Shown: positions 1-8,793, counted from the stretch's first letter. The stretch is 63,195 bases of DNA from Bacteroidetes bacterium GWC2_46_850 (GCA_001768325.1 MENQ01000018.1:1-63195); one strand, 5' to 3'. The notes: a model not told the origin generated them from the sequence alone. Numbers and translations are program-made.

Positions 1-205
1 CCTTCCTTAGAAGGCCCAAACCCTATAGGGTTTGTAAACGAGGTGATGATACGTCTAAGAAACTTAGAACTGTCAACGAAGTGATGATATGTAACAATAA
101 ATTATTAGAAACTGTTTCCGCAATGGGAATGTTTATGCAAGAAACACCAATATAAAATCGTCACCCATATCCTCTTTAGCTTTTTCAGCAAAGGTGCCGA
201 TATCG
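1..205. other. Non-coding window edge with palindrome and imperfect direct repeat
   Basis: No convincing gene is seen here. Bases 1-14 can form a small hairpin (CCTTC, loop CTTA, GAAGG). Bases 17-34 are a perfect 18-bp palindrome, CAAACCCTATAGGGTTTG. A 21-bp imperfect direct repeat (18 of 21 identical) lies at 34-54 and 72-92, both copies sharing GTGATGATA. The 3' end of the GH43-like gene on the minus strand abuts this stretch. It could hold the end of a gene outside the window or a transcription terminator region. I cannot tell which. Confidence 0.5.
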
Positions 206-1207
206 TTACCTCAATCTGTTTGCACGGACCCCCTCGAAAGTAATTTTCACTGGCTTGATCAGTCCGTTCCTGTCAAACTCCATCTTGTCGATGCAGGTCG
301 CCCGATGGTCACGATACCTGTCGTTGATGGGACGGCGGTGGTATATGATATACCAGTCATCGCTTCTCGGATTGTGGAATATCGAATGATGTCCGGCACT
401 CGTACCCACTTCGGGATCTTGTTCCAGAATAGTACCGATCCGCTCAAACGGTCCAAGTGGATTGTCGGCAATTGCATAGGCCACGCGATAGTCCGGGTTA
501 CCCCAGCCACCTTCCGACCACATAAAATAGTACTTTCCGTCTTTTTTAAACATAAAAGGGCCCTCCGTATAGCCTTCGGGTGTTACCTCCTTGTAGATAT
601 CTCCGTCGGGAAAAGGGCGAATGCCGGTAAAATCGTTGTTAAGTAATACCACGTTGCAGTGCCGCCAGCCGCCGTAGAACATATAGTAAGTACTATCGTT
701 CTCGCGATAGACGAACTGGTCGATGGGCTGCGCACCATTTACAATTTTGTTGATCAGTGGTTTACCAAGTAAGTCACGGTAAGGGCCCTGGGGCCGGTCG
801 GCCACAGCTACGCCGATTCCACCCGTTTCGCTCTCTTTCTGGATATCGTTGGCGGAGAAAAAGAAATAATACTTTCCATCTTTTTCAAGCACCCCCGGCG
901 CCCACATTGCCATATGTGCCCATTTCACTTCAGATGTATCAATGATTTGTTCATGTTTGGTCCAGTTTACCAGGTCGGGTGAGGAGAAGGCATCGAAGAA
1001 GACCTGGTTTTCATACAAGTCGGAGAAGGTAGGGTAAATCCAGTACTGATCTTGGTAAATAATCCCTTCCGGATCTGCATACCATCCCTCAAGAATAGGG
1101 TTGGAGGAATAAAGTTTCCCTTCGGAGATATTAGGATGATTTTTTTTAGTTATACATGCAGTTAACAGAAAGGCTCCCGCCATCAGAAAAAGGATTCGTC
1201 TCATCAT
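206..1207 (-). CDS. GH43-family-like five-bladed beta-propeller glycosidase, lipoprotein
   Basis: The protein has 333 residues. It starts with a lipoprotein signal (lipobox LTAC, Cys18), so it should be exported and membrane-anchored. The rest has the GH43-type propeller pattern. The candidate catalytic triad is Asp45 in GWYADPEG (base), Asp163 in AQPIDQF (pKa modulator) and Glu215 in YTEGPFMF (acid). MWAPGV and two DGKYYF strands are also typical. GH43 enzymes act on arabinose- or xylose-containing glycans or on beta-galactans; the substrate cannot be read here. The ATG at 1207 is preferred over an upstream in-frame TTG because the signal peptide follows directly; ATG 1204 is an alternative. 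It has its own -7 box upstream. The ThuA gene upstream on the same strand is 137 bp away. Confidence 0.82.
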   Translation of the reverse strand: MMRRILFLMAGAFLLTACITKKNHPNISEGKLYSSNPILEGWYADPEGIIYQDQYWIYPTFSDLYENQVFFDAFSSPDLVNWTKHEQIIDTSEVKWAHMAMWAPGVLEKDGKYYFFFSANDIQKESETGGIGVAVADRPQGPYRDLLGKPLINKIVNGAQPIDQFVYRENDSTYYMFYGGWRHCNVVLLNNDFTGIRPFPDGDIYKEVTPEGYTEGPFMFKKDGKYYFMWSEGGWGNPDYRVAYAIADNPLGPFERIGTILEQDPEVGTSAGHHSIFHNPRSDDWYIIYHRRPINDRYRDHRATCIDKMEFDRNGLIKPVKITFEGVRANRLR

Positions 1208-1250
1208 TACCAAGGATTCAGTTTACAATCGTTACATTTACACTTCAATG

Positions 1251-1258
1251 CAAAAATA
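1251..1258 (-). promoter_or_regulatory. Bacteroidota -7 promoter box for the GH43-like gene
   Basis: Read on the minus strand this is TATTTTTG, matching TAnnTTTG. It lies about 43 nt before the ATG of the GH43-like gene. No TTTG is seen at the expected -33 position, only a T-rich stretch, so the promoter may be weak or activator-dependent. Confidence 0.45.
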
Positions 1259-1343
1259 GATAATTCTCGTCCTTTAAAATGTCATTATTGTCTCAATAAT
1301 TCACGGAAAGGTGCCATAACTGTTAAAGAAGTTGAATAGATGA

Positions 1344-2114
1344 TTACTTTTTAACGAGAACCCATTGCAAACCCCCAACGATATGGCGGATAAACTGAGG
1401 GGCGCTATAATCCTCTTTTTTGTGACCAAGTGCTGTAAACCATTGCCTCCCTCCATCAAATTCATTGCACCAGACACTTGGGAACACGGTGCCGAAGGTG
1501 TTGGGTACCGGGCGTGAATGTTTAAAGCCTGGTGATGAAAAATCTGAAACCATCAAAATCCGAACGGTTGGATTCATCTCTTTCAGTATATATAATTCGT
1601 CTTCCACTTCCCATGCCGAAGGAATATCTTTTGTAGAAGGATGTCTATCATCAACAACACGAACATTGAATTTTTGAAGTGGAGGATGAAAATCAAACGT
1701 ACCTCCGATCATTTGCTTAAACCAGTCCCATTCACGTTCGGTGCCGCAGGCAATATGAATTCCAATTATTCCTCTCCCTTGCCGGTTAAAATTTATGAGT
1801 CCCTCTTTTTCCGCTTCATTTTCAAATACCTTGTTATTTGTATTTGCAAACACTACTGCATCATATTTGAACAAATCGGACGTGGAGAAAACAGCAGAAT
1901 TGGAAGTCGAGTCCACTGTGAATCCATATTTATTTCCCAGTCTTAGAAGCATATTCACATTTGCGTCAAGGTTATCGTGAACGAACCCTTCCCCGTTTTT
2001 AGTGAATACAAGAATCTTTTTCCCTTTCAGCTCCTCAGTTTTGTTATCCCATTTATCCGCAAATAGTTGAAATGTGGGGCTCATCAATAAAAAAATCAAA
2101 ATTATTTTTTTCAT
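1344..2114 (-). CDS. ThuA-domain protein, secreted
   Basis: The protein has 256 residues. The N-terminus is a signal peptide (lysines, then a hydrophobic stretch ending near FQLFA). The mature part matches the ThuA-like fold (trehalose-utilisation/glutamine-amidotransferase-like), with KKILVFTKNGEGFVHDN, RGIIGIHIACGTE, a GGTFDFHPP segment and a closing RHIVGGLQWVL. In Bacteroidota these proteins usually accompany carbohydrate-active enzymes or sugar oxidoreductases; their reaction is poorly defined. I chose the ATG at 2114. The reading frame stays open upstream to 2321, but those residues overlap intergenic sequence and do not look like protein. Confidence 0.82.
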   Translation of the reverse strand: MKKIILIFLLMSPTFQLFADKWDNKTEELKGKKILVFTKNGEGFVHDNLDANVNMLLRLGNKYGFTVDSTSNSAVFSTSDLFKYDAVVFANTNNKVFENEAEKEGLINFNRQGRGIIGIHIACGTEREWDWFKQMIGGTFDFHPPLQKFNVRVVDDRHPSTKDIPSAWEVEDELYILKEMNPTVRILMVSDFSSPGFKHSRPVPNTFGTVFPSVWCNEFDGGRQWFTALGHKKEDYSAPQFIRHIVGGLQWVLVKK

Positions 2115-2214
2115 ATTGTCTTGATTGGCATGGATATTTAAGACGCAATCGTTTTTACCAGAATATTGAAAACGAAGTGAAAGGTACGGATTATTTTGTA
2201 ATAAAATTTGATGA

Positions 2215-3324
2215 CTAAGCGAAAAAGGAAACTGCCCGGGAAAAAATATGGGTGAAGGCGTTGTTGAGAGATACTTGATCTTTGGTTTGCAGCGGAAATG
2301 GGTTTTCATGGGTATAGTCAAAAGGAAAATCGAGCAGGGAGATGGTCATCTCTGTGGTTTCACTGCCCAATGCTTCCCGCACCCCATGATAAGGAATCAC
2401 GCTGTCTTTCTCCAATGTTACTCCGGCAATTCTGTTACGGATGTGGGAGAAAAAATCCTCCCGTTCAGTCTGAAGGCGCCCCGGCAGGATCATCTGACAG
2501 AAGGCTTTGAATGCATTGTCGTGCCGCCATCGGCTTTCCGGTTCATTACCAAAGTGGTGTACATAATAATCCTGCATCCTGTTGAAGGCAGCCCTATCCA
2601 TGATGCTTCTGGATATGCCATACATGGAACGAAAGATGCTCCCACCACAAAACATAAAGAGACGGGAGTCTGCAAAAAGGTTTTGCCCGTCGGCCATCAG
2701 GGCTATCTGTGACAGGAACGCGCCGATGGAATAGGCAAATATATCGATATGGCATCCTTCTCTAAAGAGAGGATGTTTCCCGCTTTTAATTGCTCCGAAT
2801 AGCGTGGTCAGATCATCCCAGGTCTGTCGCCCCGAGAGATAGAAACGCTCCGGATTCTGAGAGATGCGGTCGCTCAGCGCAACATTGGCAAAGCTCACCG
2901 TGCGGTCGTCTTCATATTGCCGTCTGCGAAAATTGAGGAGATCAACCAGACTGCGGGGGGTGGACCATGTCTTCGGTGATCGGTTCATATGAAAGGCTAT
3001 TGGAAAGAGGATCACCGGCCTGTCGGTCTGCATGGAAAGAAACTCTGCCCAGGGAAGATACTTAGTCCAGTTGCGCTCGTTGAGTCCATGCAAGAGGAGG
3101 ATGGCCTTTTCATGGCGGTCGCTGCCCGATGGCAGAAATACCGGATACTCGAATGCGAAGTTTTCACTGATTGAAAGAATCTCCGTCTGGCTCTCTTGCT
3201 CGTCATCGCATGGTTTACTATGGAAGCGAAAAAAACGGATATCAGTACCCGTTTCCTTCAGATGACTTTCTGCCCCTTGCCTGAAGCAGTTGTTCAATGC
3301 TGTATAACGTTCGTTGTAATTCAT
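2215..3324 (-). CDS. Alpha/beta-hydrolase-like protein (resembles DUF6051)
   Basis: The protein has 369 residues and no signal peptide, so it is probably cytoplasmic. An alpha/beta-hydrolase core is visible: AILLLHGLNERNW (oxyanion strand and HG motif), PVILFPIAFHMNRSP, and a nucleophile elbow IFAYSIGAFLSQ in which the usual first Gly of GxSxG is Ala. A late KDSVIPYHGV segment may carry the acid residue. I recall a Bacteroidota family, DUF6051, with this layout, but I cannot confirm the match. ATG 3324 is used; an in-frame TTG at 3348 is the alternative. It lies upstream of ThuA on the same strand with a 100-bp gap. The substrate is unknown. Confidence 0.65.
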   Translation of the reverse strand: MNYNERYTALNNCFRQGAESHLKETGTDIRFFRFHSKPCDDEQESQTEILSISENFAFEYPVFLPSGSDRHEKAILLLHGLNERNWTKYLPWAEFLSMQTDRPVILFPIAFHMNRSPKTWSTPRSLVDLLNFRRRQYEDDRTVSFANVALSDRISQNPERFYLSGRQTWDDLTTLFGAIKSGKHPLFREGCHIDIFAYSIGAFLSQIALMADGQNLFADSRLFMFCGGSIFRSMYGISRSIMDRAAFNRMQDYYVHHFGNEPESRWRHDNAFKAFCQMILPGRLQTEREDFFSHIRNRIAGVTLEKDSVIPYHGVREALGSETTEMTISLLDFPFDYTHENPFPLQTKDQVSLNNAFTHIFSRAVSFFA

Positions 3325-3462
3325 TCTTTTTCCGGATTTTGCCAGCAAAGAAAGAGGCTTTTCAGGCTATTGACAAACCAAAGGGAAAAGGGCGTGTTTT
3401 ATGGGACGAATTCGGCTATATGGGGTGAAATTCTGTATGGAGGGGTGAAAAACAGACGGATT

Positions 3463-3494
3463 TTTGACGTTACGTTCGGTTTTCCTTATATTTG
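3463..3494 (+). promoter_or_regulatory. Canonical Bacteroidota promoter for the LytTR gene
   Basis: A -33 TTTG at 3463-3466 is followed, after a 20-nt spacer, by a -7 box TATATTTG at 3487-3494. Both elements and the spacing match the Bacteroides housekeeping sigma consensus. Transcription should start near 3500, about 25 nt before the ATG at 3525. Confidence 0.75.
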
Positions 3495-3524
3495 TACCCG
3501 GTGGCCCAATTAATTTATTCTGTG

Positions 3525-4379
3525 ATGGACGGACAAATTCCGGCATATTTATACGCAAAAAAAAATAGCATAAAGACAATTTTCTTTACAGCTCTATTTG
3601 CGCTGTTATTCATTAATCTTTTTCAGCCTTTCGGTTCCCGTGACTGGTATCCGGGCGTCTCCGACATCAAATATTTTGCATTTTCCAGCCTGATCATCCT
3701 CACAGGCATGCTGGTCGTGGTGATCAGTCGGATAATACTCACAGCTTATTCGAGAAAAAGAGATATACTATATTGGCAATATGCTCTGTGGATCTTGTGT
3801 GAAATAGTGGCAATGGCCATTTTTTATACCCTGTTTGCCAAGTTTTTTCCCAAAGACGGATTGGTGAGAGACATTTCTGAAATCTTTCGTCAGAGCCTGA
3901 TCAATACAGCTTTGGTATTGCTTCTACCCTATACGATATCATGGCTTTATTTTTCCTGGAAGGAAAAAAGCAGGCTCCTGGAGCATATGGAACAGGAGCA
4001 AGCCGTGGAGGTACATGCCAAAACGCTGGTCGCTTTTCCGGATGAGAAAGGCGACCTGAAGATCTCCATCATGTTGGACAACCTGCTCTACATTGAATCT
4101 GCAGATAATTATGCAACCATTTATTACCTCAACAAATCGAATAAATCACATTACCTGATTCGCAACTCGTTGAAATGGATGGAGGAGAACCTGGCCAATG
4201 ATACCCCGCTGATTCGTTGTCATCGGTCCTACATCGTGAATATGGACAAGGTGAAAATACTGAAGAAGGAGAAGGGCGGCATCATGCTGGAGCTGGATGC
4301 CGAGAATACGCCCGACATTCCCGTATCAAAAACCTATTACGATGCTTTCATGCACAAGTTTTCACAGTACTCTGTCTAG
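3525..4379 (+). CDS. Membrane-anchored LytTR-family DNA-binding regulator
   Basis: The protein has 284 residues. Four hydrophobic segments cover roughly residues 15-35, 48-70, 85-108 and 130-148. A linker and a C-terminal LytTR domain (about 175-280) follow, with the typical KISIMLDNLLYIESADNYA, RNSLKWMEENL, LIRCHRSYIVN and VSKTYYDAF. The DNA-binding domain thus sits on the cytoplasmic face of an inner-membrane anchor with no receiver domain, a one-component layout common in Bacteroidota. The ATG at 3525 is chosen because it fits the promoter; the open frame upstream begins at a TTG inside the -7 box. It is convergent with the alpha-amylase gene. Its target genes are not evident. Confidence 0.85.
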   Translation: MDGQIPAYLYAKKNSIKTIFFTALFALLFINLFQPFGSRDWYPGVSDIKYFAFSSLIILTGMLVVVISRIILTAYSRKRDILYWQYALWILCEIVAMAIFYTLFAKFFPKDGLVRDISEIFRQSLINTALVLLLPYTISWLYFSWKEKSRLLEHMEQEQAVEVHAKTLVAFPDEKGDLKISIMLDNLLYIESADNYATIYYLNKSNKSHYLIRNSLKWMEENLANDTPLIRCHRSYIVNMDKVKILKKEKGGIMLELDAENTPDIPVSKTYYDAFMHKFSQYSV

Positions 4380-4448
4380 GAAAAACGTAAGTTTCAAACA
4401 ATTAAGTTTGCGATACATCGAAACCCATAAACCCGAAATCTACAAACC

Positions 4449-5906
4449 CTAAACTCTTTTCAGGTACACCGAGAGTGACCCGTCGCCCACATGGAACCAG
4501 CCCCGGCCGTCGTCACCGATGATCACATCTTCCTCTACCCGTCCCAGCTTATCATACCAGGCCGTTCCTGCGTAATCGGTTCCCACAAACATCGGTTTCG
4601 AGCCTCCCGCTGCATTGCTCATGATTACCACGCAACCATCGGGATGGTCTGCATCGCCGCGACGGATCCAGCCCACCACATGCTCATGATCTAAATAGTC
4701 CTCCTGATCGCCATACGCAAAATCGCGCCGCACATCCAGCAACTGATCAATCATCCATTGCATGCCAGGCTTCTTATTTTCACCGCCTACACCGTAATAA
4801 TCACCCAGAAAGAGGCAGGGATAACCGTCCTTCCGCAGAAGGATAAGGGCATAGGCCTGTGGCTTGAACCAGTCCTGTACATAGGGATCCCCTTCTATAA
4901 GGTGGGAGTCGTGGTTGTCTACAAACGTAACTGCCAGCAGAGGGTATTTCTCTACGAGTGTGCCCTGGAAAATATTGCGCATATCGAAACCCGGCCCATC
5001 TGCGGCACATTGTTTAAAATTGTAATGAAGGGCTACATCGAAGAGATCGATCTTATACTCCACGTTACGCATATACTCCTCGATGTCCATCCCGTCATAG
5101 TAGGAATATTCTCCCACGGCATAAAATTCTTCGCCGAACTCACCCCGCACATGGTTGATAAAATCCCTGATAAACCAGTCGTTGATATGTTTGATGGCGT
5201 CGAGCCGCACGCCGTCGATGCCTGTTTCACGGATAAACCAGCTGATCCATTTTTTTGTCTCTTCCTGCACCTGTGGATGCTTGTAATCGATATCGGTAAA
5301 CATCAGAAAATCGAAGTTGGCAAATTCGTGGCCCACAGACCGGTCGTTCACGTCGATACCTTTATTATCACCCAGAATAATGTAAATGGCATCTTTGTTA
5401 TCCCGGTAGTTGTAATCTGTCGCAGAGAAATGTTCCCAGCTCCATTCGAAATCTGAATATTGTTTGTTGCGACCTGGGAAAGTAAAGCGGGTAAATCCCT
5501 CAATCTCGTAAGGTTCGGTGATGGCCTTGTTGCGGTCGTGCGGGTCTACTTCCACCACACGGAATGTTTGTAATTCATCGCCACCACCCTTGTGGTTGAG
5601 TACCACGTCGCCATAAACTGCAATGCCGTTGTCGTGCAGTGCCTGAATGCAGTCGTGCAGCTCCTGCCTGGTTCCGTACTTGGTGCGGATGGTCCCTTTC
5701 TGGTCGAACTCTCCCAGATCGTACACATCATAGGCAGAGTATCCTACATCGTTTGAACTGAGGCCTTTATAGCAGGGTGGAATCCAGACGCTTGAGATGC
5801 CTATCTGACTCAGATGCTGTGCATCGTCCCTAAGCCTGTTCCACAGGTTACCGTCATCGGGTAGGAACCACTCGAAGTATTGCATCATTATCCCATTGGT
5901 GCGCAT
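4449..5906 (-). CDS. Cytoplasmic alpha-amylase (GH13, AmyS-like)
   Basis: The protein has 485 residues and no signal peptide, so it should act inside the cell on alpha-1,4-glucans such as glycogen or imported maltodextrin. The GH13 motifs appear in order: YGDVVLNHK (region I, about 98-106), GIDGVRLDAIKH (nucleophile Asp236), AVGEYSYYD (acid/base Glu266) and TFVDNHDSH (Asp333). The start MRTNGIMMQYFEWFLPDDG is typical of the Bacillus-type liquefying amylase subfamily (GH13_5), and full length is preserved. It faces away from the RNase P RNA gene. The GH family is clear; the exact subfamily is from memory. Confidence 0.93.
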   Translation of the reverse strand: MRTNGIMMQYFEWFLPDDGNLWNRLRDDAQHLSQIGISSVWIPPCYKGLSSNDVGYSAYDVYDLGEFDQKGTIRTKYGTRQELHDCIQALHDNGIAVYGDVVLNHKGGGDELQTFRVVEVDPHDRNKAITEPYEIEGFTRFTFPGRNKQYSDFEWSWEHFSATDYNYRDNKDAIYIILGDNKGIDVNDRSVGHEFANFDFLMFTDIDYKHPQVQEETKKWISWFIRETGIDGVRLDAIKHINDWFIRDFINHVRGEFGEEFYAVGEYSYYDGMDIEEYMRNVEYKIDLFDVALHYNFKQCAADGPGFDMRNIFQGTLVEKYPLLAVTFVDNHDSHLIEGDPYVQDWFKPQAYALILLRKDGYPCLFLGDYYGVGGENKKPGMQWMIDQLLDVRRDFAYGDQEDYLDHEHVVGWIRRGDADHPDGCVVIMSNAAGGSKPMFVGTDYAGTAWYDKLGRVEEDVIIGDDGRGWFHVGDGSLSVYLKRV

Positions 5907-6060
5907 AGATTCATTGTTTTATTTGTGAGTATTGACTATTTAACATTCAGTGAAAACGGAATGTTTTAGCGTATGTGAAAATAATTGCATATCACATAGC
6001 TCAACATGCTTTTTCATATGAAAAAAAGGTGAAAGTGGTGCTATATCAAACCTTTATTAT

Positions 6061-6068
6061 TACTTTTG
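6061..6068 (+). promoter_or_regulatory. -7 promoter box for RNase P RNA
   Basis: TACTTTTG fits TAnnTTTG and sits 6-10 nt before the inferred RNA 5' end. No TTTG is present about 20 nt upstream, so only the -7 element is visible. Confidence 0.5.
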
Positions 6069-6074
6069 CAGTTG

Positions 6075-6423
6075 CAGCAGGTCGGTTTGTCGCTCTTCGC
6101 AAGAAGGGAGGAAAGTCCGGGCAACGCAGAGCGCCATACTTCCTAACGGGAAGCTGTTCGTGAGGGCAGATGAGCGTAACAGAAAATAACCGCCCTGTAA
6201 GGGGTAAGGGTGAAAAGGCGGGGTAAGAGCCCACCGGGTGCCGTGGCAACACGGTGTGCCGTACGCGTTATGGGTTGCAAGGCCATGTATACCGGATGAT
6301 CAGGGTTGCTCGCCCGATGCCGGGGGGTAGGCCGCTAAAGGAGGATGGCGACATCGCTCCGCAGATAAATGACAAACATCCCGATATTTTCGGGATACAG
6401 AACCCGGCTTACAGACCGGCTGC
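6075..6423 (+). ncRNA. rnpB: RNase P RNA component
   Basis: This is a bacterial class A RNase P RNA, the catalytic RNA that trims the 5' leader of tRNA precursors. Conserved core elements are present in order: GAGGAAAGTCCGGGCA near 6108-6123 (5' half of P4), GGGTGAAAAGGCGGGGTAAG with CCCACCG near 6206-6237, and ACAGAACCCGGCTTACAG near 6397-6412 (3' half of P4). P1 can form between GTCGGT near 6081 and ACCGGC near 6415. A T7 tract starts at 6424 and probably marks the end. The ends are estimates to within about 10 nt. The YihY-like gene starts 23 nt downstream. Confidence 0.93.
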
Positions 6424-6445
6424 TTTTTTTATAAAAAAGGAAGTT

Positions 6446-7996
6446 ATGGGGAAGAACGGTAAAAACAGGTACCGCTACGAAGAGGAAGAACCCGGCAGGC
6501 TTGATCGGTTGAGAATTAAAGTGAAGGAGGTAATTAAGTTTTTATCTTACGATATCTGGCGTTCCAACCCGGAAACCCTCTCCAACAAGAAAAATATCCT
6601 CTATAACGCCATCAAGATTGTCATGCTTACCGTGCGGAATGTGCAGGAACTGAATATCGCCGCGAGTTCCCGTTCGCTTACCTACCGCACCCTTCTTTCC
6701 ATTGTCCCGTTGCTGGCAGTGATCTTTGCCATTGCCCGTGGTTTTGGCATAGAAAACATCATGGAGAGCAGTATCTTTAACCTGATGACGGGTGAAGAGG
6801 TCGACACCACCAGGGTCGTTACAGAAGCAGTCGTGCCACCCGATACGGCTCTTGTCAGCATGGATGTGTGGAGCGCCGAAAACAGCGGTCGCATTGCTCC
6901 TGCAACAGCAGGAGAGAGGGGTGCGCAGTTTCAGGAGGAGGCTACGGCGGAAGGCAGAACACGCGAGTTTCTGGATATGCTGTTTCAGTTGATCGACAAT
7001 TCGCTGGAAGAGGCCAAGGGTGGTGGAGTGTTTGCCGGTGTAGGAATCCTACTTTTTCTATACACCATCCTGTTACTATTCAATGATATAGAGAATAATC
7101 TAAATAAGATATGGCAGGTGAGTAAAGGTCGGAGTATCGGGCGGAAAGTGACCGACTACACCGCGATGGTGCTTTTTATACCCATCTTCTTTATTCTTGT
7201 CAATGCTTTGAATATTCTCAGTTATCCGCAAAACAACACGCTCAAGATCATTTATATCCTTTACCCGTTTATTCCGCGGCTATTGAACATCATTCCTTTT
7301 GTGGTAATGATCCTGATATTTACTTCAGTATATAAATTCTTACCCAATGTGAAGGTGAAATTTCAGCATGCACTGCTTGCCGGGGTGCTTGCCGGGGTAG
7401 CCTTTCAATTTTTTCAGATGCTCTACCTAAGCGGACAGTTATGGATTACCCGCTACAATGCCATATATGGTACATTTGCCGCCATCCCGCTGATGCTTCT
7501 CTGGATACAGTTATCCTGGTTTATTACACTCATTGGGGCCGAGGTGTCTTATGCAGCCCAGAATGTGCGCAAGTTTTCGTTCGAAAAGGAGACGAGAAAC
7601 ATCAGCCGCAGGTACCGGGATTTCTTTACGCTGATGATCGCTTCGGTGATTATCCGTCGTTTTGCGGATGAATTGCCTCCTTACACGGCCGATCAGCTCT
7701 CGGAAAAGTGTAAGGTGCCTTCTCGGCTGACCCATGATATCCTCGATGTACTGATGGAGGTCAATATAATATCTACCACACCCATACCCGAAGATGAACT
7801 GGTGATGGCTTTTCAGCCGGCAGTAGACATCAATCTGATCTCTGTGAATTATCTGATGGCCAAGCTGGACGAAAAGGGATCCGAGGACTTTATGATCGAT
7901 ATGGAGGGCGAGTTTCACGAACACTGGAAGGTACTGGTCAACACGCGTCTCTGCATGTACGAAAATAATAGCGACCTGCTGCTGAAAGATCTCTGA
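6446..7996 (+). CDS. YihY/BrkB-family inner-membrane protein
   Basis: The protein has 516 residues. It carries the YihY/virulence factor BrkB (UPF0761) pattern: SSRSLTYRTLLSIVPLLAV after a short N-terminal region, later helices near LLFLYTILLLFNDIENNLNKIW, then YNAIYGTFAAIPLMLLWIQLSW and LIGAEVSYA. The C-terminal 110 residues form a soluble winged-helix-like extension. Between the first and second membrane segments lies a hydrophilic, Ala/Glu-rich insertion of about 60 residues (around 120-185), which many family members lack. The function of the family is not settled; the old RNase BN annotation is unreliable. The ATG at 6446 is chosen because the frame upstream lies inside rnpB. Confidence 0.85.
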   Translation: MGKNGKNRYRYEEEEPGRLDRLRIKVKEVIKFLSYDIWRSNPETLSNKKNILYNAIKIVMLTVRNVQELNIAASSRSLTYRTLLSIVPLLAVIFAIARGFGIENIMESSIFNLMTGEEVDTTRVVTEAVVPPDTALVSMDVWSAENSGRIAPATAGERGAQFQEEATAEGRTREFLDMLFQLIDNSLEEAKGGGVFAGVGILLFLYTILLLFNDIENNLNKIWQVSKGRSIGRKVTDYTAMVLFIPIFFILVNALNILSYPQNNTLKIIYILYPFIPRLLNIIPFVVMILIFTSVYKFLPNVKVKFQHALLAGVLAGVAFQFFQMLYLSGQLWITRYNAIYGTFAAIPLMLLWIQLSWFITLIGAEVSYAAQNVRKFSFEKETRNISRRYRDFFTLMIASVIIRRFADELPPYTADQLSEKCKVPSRLTHDILDVLMEVNIISTTPIPEDELVMAFQPAVDINLISVNYLMAKLDEKGSEDFMIDMEGEFHEHWKVLVNTRLCMYENNSDLLLKDL

Positions 7997-8064
7997 AAGA
8001 TCTTCATTCGTATTGTAAAATCATATACGAAGTATGGATCTGCCTGTACGAAAAGCCACTGTTT

Positions 8065-8781
8065 TTAATCCAGCACCAGGAAATCGTACCATTCAGGCCT
8101 GAACTTTTTTACTTCCCTGCCCAGTTCACGTGCTTTTCCGTCGCAAAGCCGGTCGAGCAGCAACCAGAATTTTTCACCGTGATTCATCTCCACCGTATGA
8201 GCTAGTTCATGGAGTATCACATAATTGATCAGTCTCTCAGGGAGCAGCATCAAAAATAGTGAGAAGTTGATATTTTTCTGTGCAGAGCAGCTTCCCCAGC
8301 GCCCTTTGCTGCTGTTGATCTTTATCCCCCGATAGTGAAGGCCATGTTCCCGGGCAAAGGAAGCTGTTTTCTGAGGCAGCATTCGTTTGGCCTCAATTCG
8401 TAAAACAGTGGTGATGGATTTTTTGATGAAGAGCTGATTTTCCGGAAGTGAAAGATCGCTCCGCTGCGGCATGTAGATGTGGAGCTCGCCCTGTTTCAAT
8501 GAGAGCGCGGGTTTATCGACGTAGATATTCCTGACAACCTGTGCGCTAAAGGTGAAGGTGCTGATCACATCTTCCTCACCGAATGTTTGCTCGACCGACG
8601 GTTTTAACTGGGAAAGCCGGGGTTTCAGATCCTCCAATGCGACTGCAATCTGCTTTGGGCTGAAACGGTAAGGTACGGTGAGGCGGAGATATCCGTTCAT
8701 TCGCCTTGCAATCACCCGTTTCGCACTTCTATGGGGTATCACGATGATTCTTCCAAGCTCCTTATCAGAAAATTCAACCAT
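8065..8781 (-). CDS. YgjP-like (M48-type, DUF45) metal-dependent hydrolase
   Basis: The protein has 238 residues. The zinc motif HELAHTVEMNHGEKFW gives His191, Glu192 and His195, with His201 as likely third ligand. The preceding KGRWGSCSAQKNINFS is the family signature. No signal peptide or membrane segment is seen, so it is cytoplasmic. The biochemical role of YgjP-like proteins is not established; a peptidase-like fold is all that can be said. The ATG at 8781 begins the conserved part; the frame remains open upstream over the mlaE gene but looks non-coding there. It is convergent with the YihY gene and divergent from mlaE. Confidence 0.85.
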   Translation of the reverse strand: MVEFSDKELGRIIVIPHRSAKRVIARRMNGYLRLTVPYRFSPKQIAVALEDLKPRLSQLKPSVEQTFGEEDVISTFTFSAQVVRNIYVDKPALSLKQGELHIYMPQRSDLSLPENQLFIKKSITTVLRIEAKRMLPQKTASFAREHGLHYRGIKINSSKGRWGSCSAQKNINFSLFLMLLPERLINYVILHELAHTVEMNHGEKFWLLLDRLCDGKARELGREVKKFRPEWYDFLVLD

Positions 8782-8785
8782 CCGA

Positions 8786-8793
8786 CAAAAATA
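8786..8793 (-). promoter_or_regulatory. Possible -7 box for the YgjP-like gene
   Basis: Read on the minus strand this is TATTTTTG. It ends only 5 nt before the ATG at 8781, which would give a leaderless or nearly leaderless mRNA, or may mean the match is fortuitous. No -33 element is seen. Confidence 0.3.

Noticed and set aside
2115-2321. 69-residue extension of the ThuA protein
   Set aside because: A clear signal peptide starts at ATG 2114; the extension overlaps the gap and the end of the neighbouring gene.
4758-5456. 232-residue frame antisense to the alpha-amylase
   Set aside because: No recognisable domain; the amylase on the other strand has all catalytic motifs.
5972-5998. CRP-type TGTGA/TCACA site
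   Set aside because: The spacer is 13 bp instead of 6 and Bacteroidota lack the classical CRP system, so only an inverted repeat is claimed.
6254-6445. 64-residue N-terminal extension of the YihY-like protein
   Set aside because: It reads through the conserved core of RNase P RNA and does not resemble the family; ATG 6446 fits.
8007-8031. Terminator between the YihY and YgjP genes
   Set aside because: TTCGTAT/ATACGAA can pair but the stem is AT-rich, 7 bp, and lacks a T-tract.
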